DNA of 64,000 nucleotides from Tetmemena sp. SeJ-2015 (lineage: Eukaryota; Ciliophora; Spirotrichea; Sporadotrichida; Oxytrichidae), in NCBI GenBank assembly GCA_027382625.1, contig JAJKFJ010022318.1:1-64000 (forward strand), written 5' to 3'. The notes under the pieces were generated by a model. That model was given only the letters and a program-made list of their open reading frames with translations. It did not search any database and was not told where the DNA came from. Of this stretch, positions 1 to 9,669 are shown piece after piece (positions within the stretch are counted from its first letter, which is position 1; each line of letters begins with the position of its first letter). The translations under genes were made by a program, and so were the position numbers.

Positions 1-803
1 AATTTTTAAAATTTTATCTTTAAAAATAGCTTGTCTGATCGTAAATATCCATTTTAATTGGGGAAAGGATTCCTTAAATTGTAAATTTTAATGTTAAATT
101 TTCTAATTGAATTTTCAGAGTGTGATATGGACCTTAAATTATACCTACCTCACTTAGAGTTTTATTTATAAGGATCAATTACTGCAAGTCGCTTTAATTT
201 TTAGAAATTTTACAAGAAGCAGTCAAAAGAATATGGCGCATGAATTGTAAAATTGTCAAGCCTGAGAGACTCTAAATTTCTCATTGGGCCGAAAATTATA
301 TTTAGAGTAAAATGAAGAACTTATTTTAGATTTAATAAATGTTGAGATTAGGGTCATGATGTCTCAACGAGCTGTGTCTTATGGTCAGGTGTTAAAAATA
401 ATTGAGCTTTATAATAATTAAACTTTCAATTAACATGATTTAAATTACTTCAATTGTGTATTTATATGTGCAAATATAATTATTATAATGCTTGTTACAT
501 TTATCATTTATATTATTGGAGGTGTTTGACTTTAGAGAGATTTCCATTTTCAATAGCTTGAATGTAAAATTAATTCTTCAATTTAGTGGAGGGCTCAATC
601 GAGAAATCTTTCCCCATTTTTCATTTTTTCAAATTTAACCATTTCCTTAAAAGCGAGCTGAAGCAATAAATAGTAAATATTTATTAAATATAATTTCCTG
701 TTTTCAAATGAAGCATTCCCTTAACAATCTATCCCTTAAAGTTTAACTTCTTAATCTAGCTGAACACGTCGATCACTAGAGATGCCAGAAATTTTTATAA
801 AAG
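1..803. other. AT-rich flank, one possible short exon
   Basis: No convincing gene. A plus-strand start near 357 (MMSQRAVSYGQ...) stays open for about 55 codons under the TAA/TAG=Gln code before a TGA. In AT-rich DNA with a single stop codon that length is not significant, so it is only a possible terminal MDS of a gene lying to the left. Confidence 0.3.
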
Positions 804-1462
804 TCATTTATTTTTGTTTTTATAAGAATATTTAAATAATTTGAGGGAGAGTACTCCAAAATAGTGCCTTGTAGTTGTAATATCTATGTTAATAAGGATT
901 TTTTCTGCATTAATTTGCGACTCTATATCAAATAAATAAAAGAGAGAGAGAATAATTGATTCTTTATAGTTCTATATTTGAAGTATCAACTGATTTCTAT
1001 ACTCTCCGCTGAGGAGAAGACTAAATTTGTTCTTCAATAAGTCGGACTGTCTCATAGAGTTCGCTTATCTTAAAATGGTTAAGAGCTTTAATTAGTTCTA
1101 CTTAAATTTAAAATCCCTTATCTTAGCCTCATCCTCAAATCGCTTATCAAAGCTAAACTTGATTGCTTTACTCAAGCTGAGTGCGTAATCCACTTACTGA
1201 TAGAAAATAATTACAACAATGTTTTAATTATTTACAGATGCTATTTGGCTTTATCGATGTTCCTGGAGATCTATTTAACCAGGGCTTCTTCCTCTTCCAA
1301 AGGCTTATTATTTTATTTAATTTTGGTCACCCCAAATCTACGAGCAAAACCCTTTATCTGTTTCTAGTCTTTCTAATATTATGGGTAGTGCATTTAAGTT
1401 AAAGCTAGCTAGTGGTCCTTGCGCTGTCCACAAAGTCTTTTAAACCCATGAGGTTGCCCCAT
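804..1462 (-). CDS. Putative small soluble protein, several MDSs
   Basis: I do not recognise the family. Starting at the ATG ending at 1462 (MGQPHGFKRLCGQRKD) the minus strand gives charged, protein-like segments. One at about 1365-1230 reads KGFARRFGVTKIK then KPLEEEEALVKQISRNID. Another at about 1190-960 contains SKAIKFSFDKRFEDEAKI and SMRQSDLLKNKFSLLLSG. Frames change between segments, as expected if IESs intervene, but I did not pin the pointers. The frame ends at a TGA at 804-806, though the true stop could be earlier. The plus strand over 1381-1560 is also open (MGSAFKLKLASG...) and is the alternative. It is divergent from the putative gene starting at 1517. The coding call rests on amino-acid composition only. 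Confidence 0.4.
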
Positions 1463-1516
1463 CGCTTTACTTAATCTTTTAAAAAATTCCCAAATTTTAA
1501 CTCTCTATTATCTTTC

Positions 1517-1833
1517 ATGCAAACATAAACTATGATTTTTAGTATTTGATCAGGAGATCTTGAGGTAGAGCTTGTTCATGGGAAGATAGGAAAATATCAA
1601 CAGCTTGCAATTCTAATTTTTCATTACTCAAAATATTATCTAAATGGACGAGGTGTTCTGGTCTTTAAACTATTTATTTTTTTATTTAAGTTTAAACTTT
1701 CTAATTTTAGGATAATAAAGAACAATAAATTCAATTTGCAGAGTAGTGTATAGAAAAAGCGAGAAGGCGTATTTCAGATTCTGAGGTAGTGGAGAATAAT
1801 TTAGAAATATTTCAGTATCAAAACTTAACCTGA
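1517..1833 (+). CDS. Putative small protein (about 80-90 aa after IES removal)
   Basis: Unrecognised. Two coding-like stretches in different frames: one from about 1551 with GDLEVELVHGKIGKYQQLA, and one from about 1735 with EQCIEKARRRISDSEVV, ending NLT at a TGA at 1831-1833. The ATG at 1517 is the nearest start and begins a short frame (MQTQTMIFS) that would have to be joined to the first stretch by an IES removal I did not resolve. The stop lies only 10 bp before the start of the MBL-fold gene at 1844, so the two may share one somatic chromosome. Composition is acidic/basic mixed and helical, with no motif. Confidence 0.35.
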
Positions 1834-1843
1834 AACATAAATT

Positions 1844-2918
1844 ATGGGCTGTTCTTCATCTTCTTCAAATATTAAGAGCTAATTTCATTCAGTAGTTTTA
1901 AAGTAATTTTACATCAAATAGTGTGAAAGAGGGCACTATTCAGATATCTTCATCTAAAGCAAAAAGTAGCAGTAGTAAGCTGAGGTGGTTGGGGCATTCG
2001 GGATTCAGACTTCAGCTGCAAGATGATAAGGATCCACAATAGGAGAGAGTCATATACATTGATCCCTGGCTTGACAATCCACACCTCCCAGTGGACATTT
2101 AATAAAATCCCTTACTCACTCATAGATGCTAAAATATTTAATAGGAGGACTTGAAGGGGAAAGTTCCTGAAGATGCTGATTATGTTTTGGTAACACACGG
2201 TCACTTTGACCACTCGTCTAGTGCACCACTGATCGTCAAAGCCTCAGCCTCCAAGCAGGCTAAGATTGTGGCCAACTATGAACTGATTCAAGTATTCCAA
2301 AAGCATCATGCAATCAAAGAGGAACAAGCTTTATAATTTTAAGATAAATTGCTCGCTTTATTTAGCTGTGGGGATGAACAAGGGAGGGTGTTTGGAACTG
2401 GGTTACTGTAAAATACAAATGGTGACTGCAGATCATTCCTCAGGGTGTCTGCTGCCTGGCTCAGATCACACAATGGCTCAGGGTGGAGAGCCTTGTGGCT
2501 TTGTAATTCAAAGCTCTGATTTCAGTCTCTACCATGCTGGTGATACAAACGTCACCAATGATATGTCCCTCATAGAAAAACTTTACAAGCCAACTCATTT
2601 ATAAGTCTTAGAAAGAGATTTTTCGTTTTAATTTGCTTCTGCCAATCGGTGGATATTACACCATGGGTCCTCGCGAAGCTGCATACGCAGTCAGCAATCA
2701 AATATTTTGTAAATGAAATTTTAAGCCGATTCTTTAAGACTGCTAAATACTTCATTCCCATGCACTACGGTACTTTTCCTCTTCTCAAGGGCAACCCTGA
2801 AGAATTCCAAACCCATCTAACTAAGTTTAGCAAGGAATTTAAAAGATCTAGTATCAATATCATCAATCCTTAAAAGCAGTAAAAATTTATTTCCACTTCT
2901 AGTTAGCTAATTATTTGA
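1844..2918 (+). CDS. MBL-fold metal-dependent hydrolase (UPF0173/UlaG-like)
   Basis: Metallo-beta-lactamase-fold hydrolase. Motifs in order: WLGHSGF near residue 35, IDPWLDNP, the zinc-binding THGHFDH, VGMNKGG, TADHSS, HAGDTNV, LPIGGYYTMGPREAAYAV, and IPMHYGTFPLL. These match the UPF0173 family, usually about 220-240 aa; here the N-terminus carries an extra leader of about 30 residues. The leader starts MGCSSSSS, a plausible N-myristoylation plus palmitoylation signal (inference: membrane-tethered). The gene is six MDSs separated by five IESs, each flanked by a repeat (TCAAATA, GGAC, AGCT, ATTT, AGC). Removing insert plus one repeat restores one frame through all the motifs. TAG codes Gln just before ERVIYIDPW. 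The frame ends at TGA 2916-2918 after a Q-rich tail; the last conserved residues are near INP at 2870, so the stop could differ slightly. Substrate unknown. Confidence 0.93.
1872..1920. other. IES 1 of MBL gene, pointer TCAAATA
   Basis: Direct repeat TCAAATA at 1865-1871 and 1914-1920, offset 49 bp. Excision corrects a +1 frame offset and joins MGCSSSSSN to the SVKEGTIQ segment. Confidence 0.88.
2097..2150. other. IES 2 of MBL gene, pointer GGAC
   Basis: GGAC at 2093-2096 and 2147-2150, offset 54 bp. Excision joins DNPHLPVD to LKGKVPEDADYV. An alternative reading is a GT..AG intron at 2091-2144, which would also keep the frame; every other interruption in this gene fits only the pointer model. 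Confidence 0.8.
2331..2367. other. IES 3 of MBL gene, pointer AGCT
   Basis: AGCT at 2327-2330 and 2364-2367, offset 37 bp. Excision joins KEEQA directly to VGMNKGG. There is no GT at the left edge, so an intron does not explain it. Confidence 0.92.
2601..2634. other. IES 4 of MBL gene, pointer ATTT
   Basis: ATTT at 2597-2600 and 2631-2634, offset 34 bp. Excision joins KPTH to LLLPIGGYY, the expected family sequence. Confidence 0.92.
2696..2726. other. IES 5 of MBL gene, pointer AGC
   Basis: AGC at 2693-2695 and 2724-2726, offset 31 bp. The insert contains an in-frame TGA. Excision joins AAYAVS to RFFKTAKYFIP. Confidence 0.9.
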
Positions 2919-3332
2919 GAATAAGCTAACAGACATGAGCTCAGTGCTTCCTAAATGAGGAGAAGGAGATAGCAAGCTCTTGTTTTTTTAAGTTCTTGTT
3001 TTTAGACTCATCACATGTTATTTAAGATATTTAGAGAAAATAAAGAAAGAAATCAATAAGAGTAGTGGCATCTCACATTATATTTTTAAAGGTACTTTGC
3101 ATCATTGATTTCAATCCTATTTTTTATTTCTATCACATACTCTGCCTCTTAATTTCTTAGTAGTCCTAAATTCCAATTCTTGTATCTTCAATATTTGAGC
3201 ATTTAAATTGAGTTTAATCACTCTGCAAACGTTTTAAAAGCAATCGATTTGATTAATTGACTAATATTTCTGATGAAAATAAATGCCTAATTTATATGTG
3301 AAATCTGAGGCCAAAATAAGTTTAGTAATAAA
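2919..3332. other. Intergenic, nothing recognised
   Basis: About 410 bp of AT-rich DNA between two plus-strand genes. I see no ORF of note, repeat or motif. It would hold the 3' UTR of the MBL gene and the 5' UTR of the next gene. Confidence 0.6.
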
Positions 3333-3941
3333 ATGGATCAATTAGTGGCCGCAGCCTCCAGTTAGAGTGTTAAGGATATTCCCATATTTTTCTATGGCAC
3401 TCTCCAAAGAGGCTTCTTCAATTACGAACGCTGTAAACTGAACGAAGAGGAATTTGTGGGGAGGGCTGAGACCGTGGACGAAGGAAGCATGCTTTACAGT
3501 GGATACATACCTTTCGTTAATCTATCAGGTGGGGTTAATCGCATCCAGGGAGAGCTGTTCATGGTTTCTAAAGAGAAATTAAAGGTCTTAGATATTCTTG
3601 AAAGCTATGGTGAGGATGGAGGTTATGACAGGATTAAGGTAGATGTACTTTAAATTGCACTTATTAATTAAATTTATTTAGCATTTCATCATTTAAAATT
3701 AAATATGTACAGCTGAAAGACAAGAAGACAGATGAAGGTCAACCAATAGTATTTTTTACATTAAGTGGTATCTTTCAATCGTTTTATTATAGTGAAGAGG
3801 GCTTTTATCTATATTAAAACTGACAGCGACATAGATGAATATCCTGAAGTAAGAGGGGCTGACTACAGATAATTCATCCTAGAGCAGCAGACTAAGGAAA
3901 TTCAAGACATAGTTATTTCAGATATATCCTACTTCTCATGA
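3333..3941 (+). CDS. Gamma-glutamylcyclotransferase-like (AIG2/GGCT fold) protein
   Basis: The N-terminal half shows the family signature: IPIFFYGTLQRGFFN near residue 16, then a region with MLYSGYIPFVNLSGG and an IQGELFMV strand, followed by LDILESYGEDGGYDRI, where GGCT-fold proteins carry the conserved acidic residue. The end reads VKRAFIYIKTDSDID...EVRGADYRQFI. Family members act on gamma-glutamyl peptides or amines in glutathione-related metabolism; the exact substrate cannot be told. Three MDSs: pointer GTAC (3645/3707) joins KVDV to QLKDKK, and pointer ATAGT (3746/3789) joins GQPIV to KRAFIYI. Reconstructed length is about 165 aa, normal for the family. ATG at 3333 is the only in-frame start before the conserved strand; TGA at 3939-3941. 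It converges on the minus-strand LRR gene, with about 110 bp between stops. Confidence 0.88.
3649..3710. other. IES 1 of GGCT-like gene, pointer GTAC
   Basis: GTAC at 3645-3648 and 3707-3710, offset 62 bp, very AT-rich insert; excision keeps the frame from KVDV into QLKDKKTDEG. Confidence 0.88.
3751..3793. other. IES 2 of GGCT-like gene, pointer ATAGT
   Basis: ATAGT at 3746-3750 and 3789-3793, offset 43 bp. The competing repeat AGTG (3764/3791) leads into a TGA, so ATAGT is preferred. Confidence 0.88.
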
Positions 3942-4051
3942 AATTCAATTTCTCTATTTCATTCATCTAAACCAATCTTATGTATGTATGGCTTGTTGTG
4001 AAAATACTAAGAAATTGCTAATAAATTTATAAAACTAAGGTGTGATCATCA

Positions 4052-7000
4052 TCACTGATTACTTCTCGCTTACTTAAGAATGGCATTATTTTGGTTTAGG
4101 TTCTGAGGAGGCAAATTTCCAATCAAATTGCTGTTATTAAGGTTTGCATTCGAGTAGTTGGGGCCTCCTCCACCTGTGTTCATCGTTTAACTGCTACTTG
4201 GGACAGTGGCAGATTATACTCTACTTTGTCCAAATCCGATTCCATTATTGGGATTGGAAGCGAAATTAGTTGGCACCATGGAAGATTGATGCATTATTTG
4301 TGGCTACTATTGTGCTAACTAAGGATTGGCCTTTCCTTCGTTGCCCTAATTTAAAGAAGAATGATACTTTTAACAAGAATAAACTATGTCTAATAAAATT
4401 TCCACCAATCTACTACTATCCTGTTTCTAAGAGAGAATTTCTGAGTTCTCTCATTATCTTCTCCTAGTTCGCTCTCTCTATCTCTATCATTTGTTGAAGC
4501 TGGGCTGCCTCATCTTTTAACTTGGCCATGTCATTCAACTGAGACTGATACAAAAGCGCTTATTGTCCATCTATCTCTCCCCAAATCCGTTTCTCTGCCT
4601 CTAGGTAAGCTTAATAAGCTCGCATTTCAAACTGCTCCAAAAGAACCAGCATATTTTGATGTCCTTAAACTTTAATCACATTCAAATGTTGTAAATAATT
4701 AGTCTTTATAAATTATTACTGCTCGGAGTTTAGGACTGAGCTTTTTAACTTTATTTTTGTGTTTAGTTTGGAGAAGTGATAGGTCTCTAGTTTACTATAT
4801 CTGGCTGGGAAGAGAAATTAGCTTCTATCAATCCAAGCGCAAAGGAGTCGGTTGATGAAGAAGCAATTGATAAAATGCTCTCAAGGTTGAATGAAAGATT
4901 GACATGAAACCCTTGTACTACAATGACTGCCTCTATTAGGAAGTTATTTAAGTCTCTTTAAGACTCTACGAACTGGATTAATTATATTTCCTATAGATTG
5001 CATTTAGCAAATTTCAAGCTATCTTACATTTTAATGAGTTTGAGAAAGCTCAGTCGGCAGCTTTACAATCGCTATTGCCACTGTACTCTAGTTTATTTTA
5101 GCTGCCTCTTAAGTATTAAGTTCATTGAAATTTTCTTGGTCATTCTCAAACTCCACACATTTGTCAAGTTGCTTATGAATTTTAAATTGTCCTCCAAAGC
5201 CTGATCCCAATAATGAGCTGTGACCTCCTTACCTCAACTCCCCTAAATTAGTCCTTGAATTGAAGCTTGCACCATTCGATGAACTGTTGTTCCCCTGAAA
5301 TAGTGCTTTGAGCTGAGCTGCATTATCAATCCTTATGAAGTAGCGATGGTTGTTATTGAATCTTGAATTGAGTTTTCTGTTCTCATTAATTTGGAAAACC
5401 TTGCTCAGATCTAGCACCTACTCAATACTACTACTAGAGATTAAGGAGAGTCTGCTAATTCTGCGAGGATTAAGTGGCACCTGAGGCTGGTTTTCTTTTT
5501 CCTGGTTGAGCTGTTTGTGGGGTATGGGTTGCTGATTACTGTGCTGACTTCTCTTTCTCGACCAGCATGTTAAATATTTTTTAATTATTTTTATAATGAA
5601 TCTAATTTTTAAGTTATAGTTGAGATATTAAGTGCCCTTGACTACCATAGTCTCTTGAGAGCAGCTTTATTCCATCAGATCTCTGTAGAACTTAAATTCA
5701 ATCCCACTGTCTCCACCTTACACTTCATTAAATATGACACCTCCTTGAGTCTCGTAAAGTAAGTCTATCAGGGCTAAGTTTATCTCCTTCTGAAATATAA
5801 AACACACACAAATAAGTCGAATATGAAAGTTATTGTTAAATTCAACTGCATCTATCTCAATTTAGCAGCGTTGCTCATTGATATTTTGCTACACCTGATT
5901 ATTCCTGAGTAGCCCCTATACTGCTTGCTCTAACTAGTCTCTCATTACTGAGTATTCATCTTTAAGTGCTTGGAGCGCATCCTCTCTTATCTATCTATAT
6001 CTGTCTATTTCGTTCTGAATCTAAACATAAAACTAAGACTATAAATTTCCATTTTATGTTATCTTTTAGCGTCCATCTTATACTTCTACTTTAAGATTGT
6101 CTATCTCTAGTACAATTTCAGTTTGCATGCGTCGGAGATGCTCCTCATTTTCTTGCTCCTTTGAAGTCTATCATGTACAGCTGCTATCTGTGCTCGTTTT
6201 CAATGTCTTTCAAACTATCCTGCAGCCTCATTAAACTTTAAAGTATCTTTGAAAAGAGTAAATTTTTCCTTTATACTATTTTATCATAATTGTTTGGTTT
6301 TAAATTAAAAGGTTATCTGCTCCATGAATTCATTCTGAGCTATTTGAAACTCCTGCTAATCCAAATATTAGCTATCAAGAGTTTGCAGTTTATCCTTTGC
6401 TTAGATGGTAGAAAGTACATAGCTCTTGTAGCCAGGCAGTTCAGTAACTGGACAGTTGTCAAAGTGCTCGCAAGCAAAGCTTAATTGGCTTAGGTTTGGC
6501 AGTTAACCTATCTCACTCACAGCATCCAGGCTTTCAAATTGGATTAATAAAATATCTTCTAAAAAACTGAAACTGTCTCATTTAAGATTTTGAGAAGAGG
6601 AATAGAATTCTCAAGTTGACTAATCTGCTGATGTTTTCCACTCTTTTCAATTTGTTGTCTTGCAGATGCAACTCTCTTAAGGCCAAATTATTATCCTAAG
6701 CCCTCCAATCGCTTTATCTAGTTACTGTACAGGAATAGTCTTTCTAACTGAATGCAACTAAAACGTCAATAAGGATTAAAAAAAGAGAGAATTATTTGAG
6801 ACTCTCAGAGTATTATAGATTCCTTACTGTTATAAATTTTCGATGGCTGTGATCTAGTTCTCACCCAGGTGAAGATGCCTCAGGTTAATTAACTTCAAGA
6901 AGTAGGGCTCTATCCTTGAGAGGTTGCAGTTTGTGACGCTTAGAGTCTCCAACGAATGACCTTGAGTCTCTATGCCTTGCAGACTCGTAGTTAGTGTTCC

Positions 7001-7414
7001 AATCACTAGGGAAAAAAAGATAATTAGATTTATTTGAAGGCAATAAGAGTGTGATTTTCATTTTTATTTTACTTACAGGTCAGCTTAATCAAGTTATGAA
7101 CATGTCTGAGCTCTATAACATTCACTATTTTATTGAACATCACTTCCACCACTTGCAAAGAGCCAATATAATCTGGATTTCCTGCTATCATCTATCAAAT
7201 ATTTATCAGAAATTCGGAATCGCTAATTTAATTGTGAACTCACTTTAAGCTCTTCATAGAGAGGTGAAGCATTTTATTATTGCTAGGATTATGAATGAGG
7301 ATTAGTTGCTATCTATTGAGATTGTTAATGAGAGTTAGCCATTGACAGTTCCTCCTCTGCATTTATATTCCTAGACCCTAAGTCTACCTTGGAATTTGCG
7401 CCATAGCTTTCCAT
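4052..7414 (-). CDS. Leucine-rich-repeat and coiled-coil protein, several MDSs
   Basis: Large protein read right to left. N-terminus MESYGANSKVDLGSRN at 7414, then a Q-rich leader. LRR units follow: IELRHVHNLIKLT, LETLSVTNCNLSRIE, LINLRHLHLGENQITAIE, LALRELHLQDNKLKRVE and LVNLRILFL (about 7170-6590), each L-x2-L-x-L-x2-N-like. Next comes a helical region (GQLPNLSQLSFACEHF, QEFQIAQNEFMEQI), a coiled coil (EQENEEHLRRMQTEIVLEID; REDALQALKDEYSVMRDQLE) and a segment with NENRKLNSRFNNNHRYFIRI. After a second helical stretch (about 4690-4470) the C-terminus is N/G/S-rich and ends ARSNQ at a TGA (4052-4054). The LRR-plus-coiled-coil order resembles ciliary/centrosomal LRRC scaffold proteins, but I cannot name an orthologue. 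Frame changes mark several IESs that I did not all resolve. The 4780-4907 stretch is ambiguous (see findings). Confidence 0.75.
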
Positions 7415-7559
7415 TTTATTTAAGCAAGATTTTTAATTTAAATTTCTCAATTCTCTATTAGATTTTAAAAAAATTTTACCTTTCTTTTTTATAAGTAATC
7501 TGATATACCCTTATACTTCTTAAAAAGATAATTTCTCTTAGCTTACCTCTTTATTAGAC

Positions 7560-9344
7560 TCAAGAGGCAATTTTGAAAACACAGAGGAAGTACTTCTTCA
7601 GATCTTAAAAGCCTATTTCTTGAGCCAGTATCTATTTCTCTGTGGTGCTCTTGTTTGAAGTGACACTCTCATAAGTTGCTAGGTGCCCTTTGGCATTCAA
7701 GATATCACCTTTGGAACCCTTTGATTAGGGCTGATTCAGAAGTAGAGTGGACTCAGAAATGCATTGGAGCTTACGGGGGAGCGAACCCTTGCATAAGATA
7801 GAGAGGGCGGAGAATATCTCAGTCATATCTAAGATTCCATTCTTGTCCTAGTCAAACAGAGAGTACATCCGCTTCAAAGTATCTTCCACTTTCTAACTCT
7901 TATTCAACAAAAAAGATATTCTAAAAAAATACAATTTAGATTGTCTAAGGAAATATTGGAAGTGAATCGGCTTAAAGATAAGGAAAATGTTGATCATATT
8001 TTATATTCTTTTAACGATTATGATTAACTCATATTTTGATATATTGTCCCTCGCTTATTGGCACTCCAATTTAAGTATGCGCTTTAGAATGAATGAGAGA
8101 CTCGCTCCCCATTCCTCCTTTTCATTCAATTAATATGCAGAAATAATTTTATCTTTAATTCATAGGGGACCTCTTCTTTAAAATGCTCTATCTTTTAATG
8201 GAATGATTTACTTATCATCATTACTGTTCACAGCATTCCATTTTATCAATCTTCTCATGTTCGTAGCCTTTTCTTTTCTAAGCTTCTATTATTATGTAAA
8301 TGAGTATATAAGCAAATAAAATACACATCATCACTAATAATCCATCATCATATTTTTCCTTAAATGAGTCTGTGTTCCTTGGTCTCATGATTTTTAAGAC
8401 TTTAGGAATCGCTGAACTAGTCATTCCCTAGCTGATCCACAGAGCCTGTGAGATTCTTACTGCTTCCACTGCTGAACTACTCACGAGCTTTGTGAAGCTG
8501 TTGAAGATGCTTGGAAACTTTGTACATTCTTTTCGCTTTAGAAAGAGACATTAATAAGATAATTTTCAAAATTATTAGCTAAGCAAGCTGGCTTGTGATG
8601 GCGGAATTAAGTCTTACACTTGGGGAAACTGATTGGGAATTTCATCCCCTCCAGTTGAAAGCTCAGGTTCAACTTAATGAACTTAGGCAGCTTCATTTAA
8701 ACTAAACTTTAAACATGAGCAACTATAAGAAGGAGTTAAATTTGATTAAGGTATAGTCACACAATACATATGCGAGGTCACCAATTTTTAGTCTTTCACG
8801 TAAACATAAGAAGCACAAAATCATTTTTGAGATTAGAGATATGCGCTCTAAGTTTAGCATCATCCTAAAAGAGAGAGGTTAGATATACTTAGTCCTTTTT
8901 CATAACAATAGCTAGTCATATACTGAAATATGGAAAGGGAGGCTTACTTATTGGTCTTTATCATTTTTAGGAAGCGAGCTTCTAACTCCTTCTACTTGAA
9001 TTTAAACTGAATGGGGATAGTCGGCTTAACGCTCTCGTCATAAATGTCCTATCCTCCGTCATACTAGCTTGATTATAAGAGGATGACACACTGACATCAG
9101 AAGTAGATGAGTTTAAAGTTTCGTCCATGAGAGAATGAGTTTTGGTCACAACCACATGTGAGTTATGTTTCTAGATGTGACCTCCTCCTCCTGATCCAGA
9201 TTTCCTCTCTCCTTGTTTCGCATTAATTTATTCTTGGTCCATGCGCTCTTACTTAAGAGTTTTGGATGATTTATGCTGCTCGATTTCTTAAGATTGGCCT
9301 TCTAAGGGCTGCTATCGATTTTTGCCTGCTGTTCTCCTCTCCAT
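7560..9344 (-). CDS. EF-hand calcium-binding protein with long N-terminal region
   Basis: Recognisable part is the C-terminal EF-hand near 7880-7830: RMYSLFDQDKNGILD followed by MTEIFSALSIL. The loop has Asp at 1, Asp at 3, Asn at 5, Gly at 6 and Asp at 9, followed by Thr-Glu. The preceding MDSs give SKAKRMYKVSKHLQQLHKAR (near 8540), NEKEEWGASLSFILKRI (near 8110) and KSQKVEDTLK. The putative N-terminus at 9344 starts MERRTAGKNRQQPLEG and is Q/S-rich. It leads to DIYDESVKPTIPIQFKFKQK and KELEARFLKMIKTNK. The region 8940-8700 carries DDAKLRAHISNLKND and KIGDLAYVLCDYTLIKF. I treat all as one gene because no TGA-terminated unit with its own start is obvious in between, but a second gene starting at 8696 (MKLPKFIKLNLSFQ) is possible. 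Last frame ends at TGA 7560-7562. Role: calcium-dependent protein, target unknown. Confidence 0.6.
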
Positions 9345-9669
9345 TTAATTATATTATTAACTTAATATAGGTTTGGCATTTATTATTGCTAGGGGTATAA
9401 CTCGCCTTCAACATTATTTCAAAATGGATATTGGAAGACCAAATACGGTTAGAAAAGTGAAAAATGAATATGACTTTAACAGACGATCATCTAAAATTGT
9501 GAAGGCATGAAAACTAAATCTTAGAAAGGATGAAGTTAACAATACTACTACAACAATAACTTAGAAAAGCTTCTTAGAGCATTATAACTTCTCAGACTAA
9601 AGGATTGGTGAATAAATTTTAAAGTTATTATTGTTATCAAACTAAACTCCAAATATTAGTAGTCTTTAA

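Noticed and set aside
2091..2144. GT..AG intron in the MBL gene
   Set aside because: Possible in isolation, but the other four interruptions lack GT..AG borders and fit pointers, so the IES reading is more economical.
4021..9350. Bacterial or standard-code eukaryotic gene reading
   Set aside because: Standard stops break every recognisable domain; reading TAA/TAG as Gln restores LRR and EF-hand sequences.
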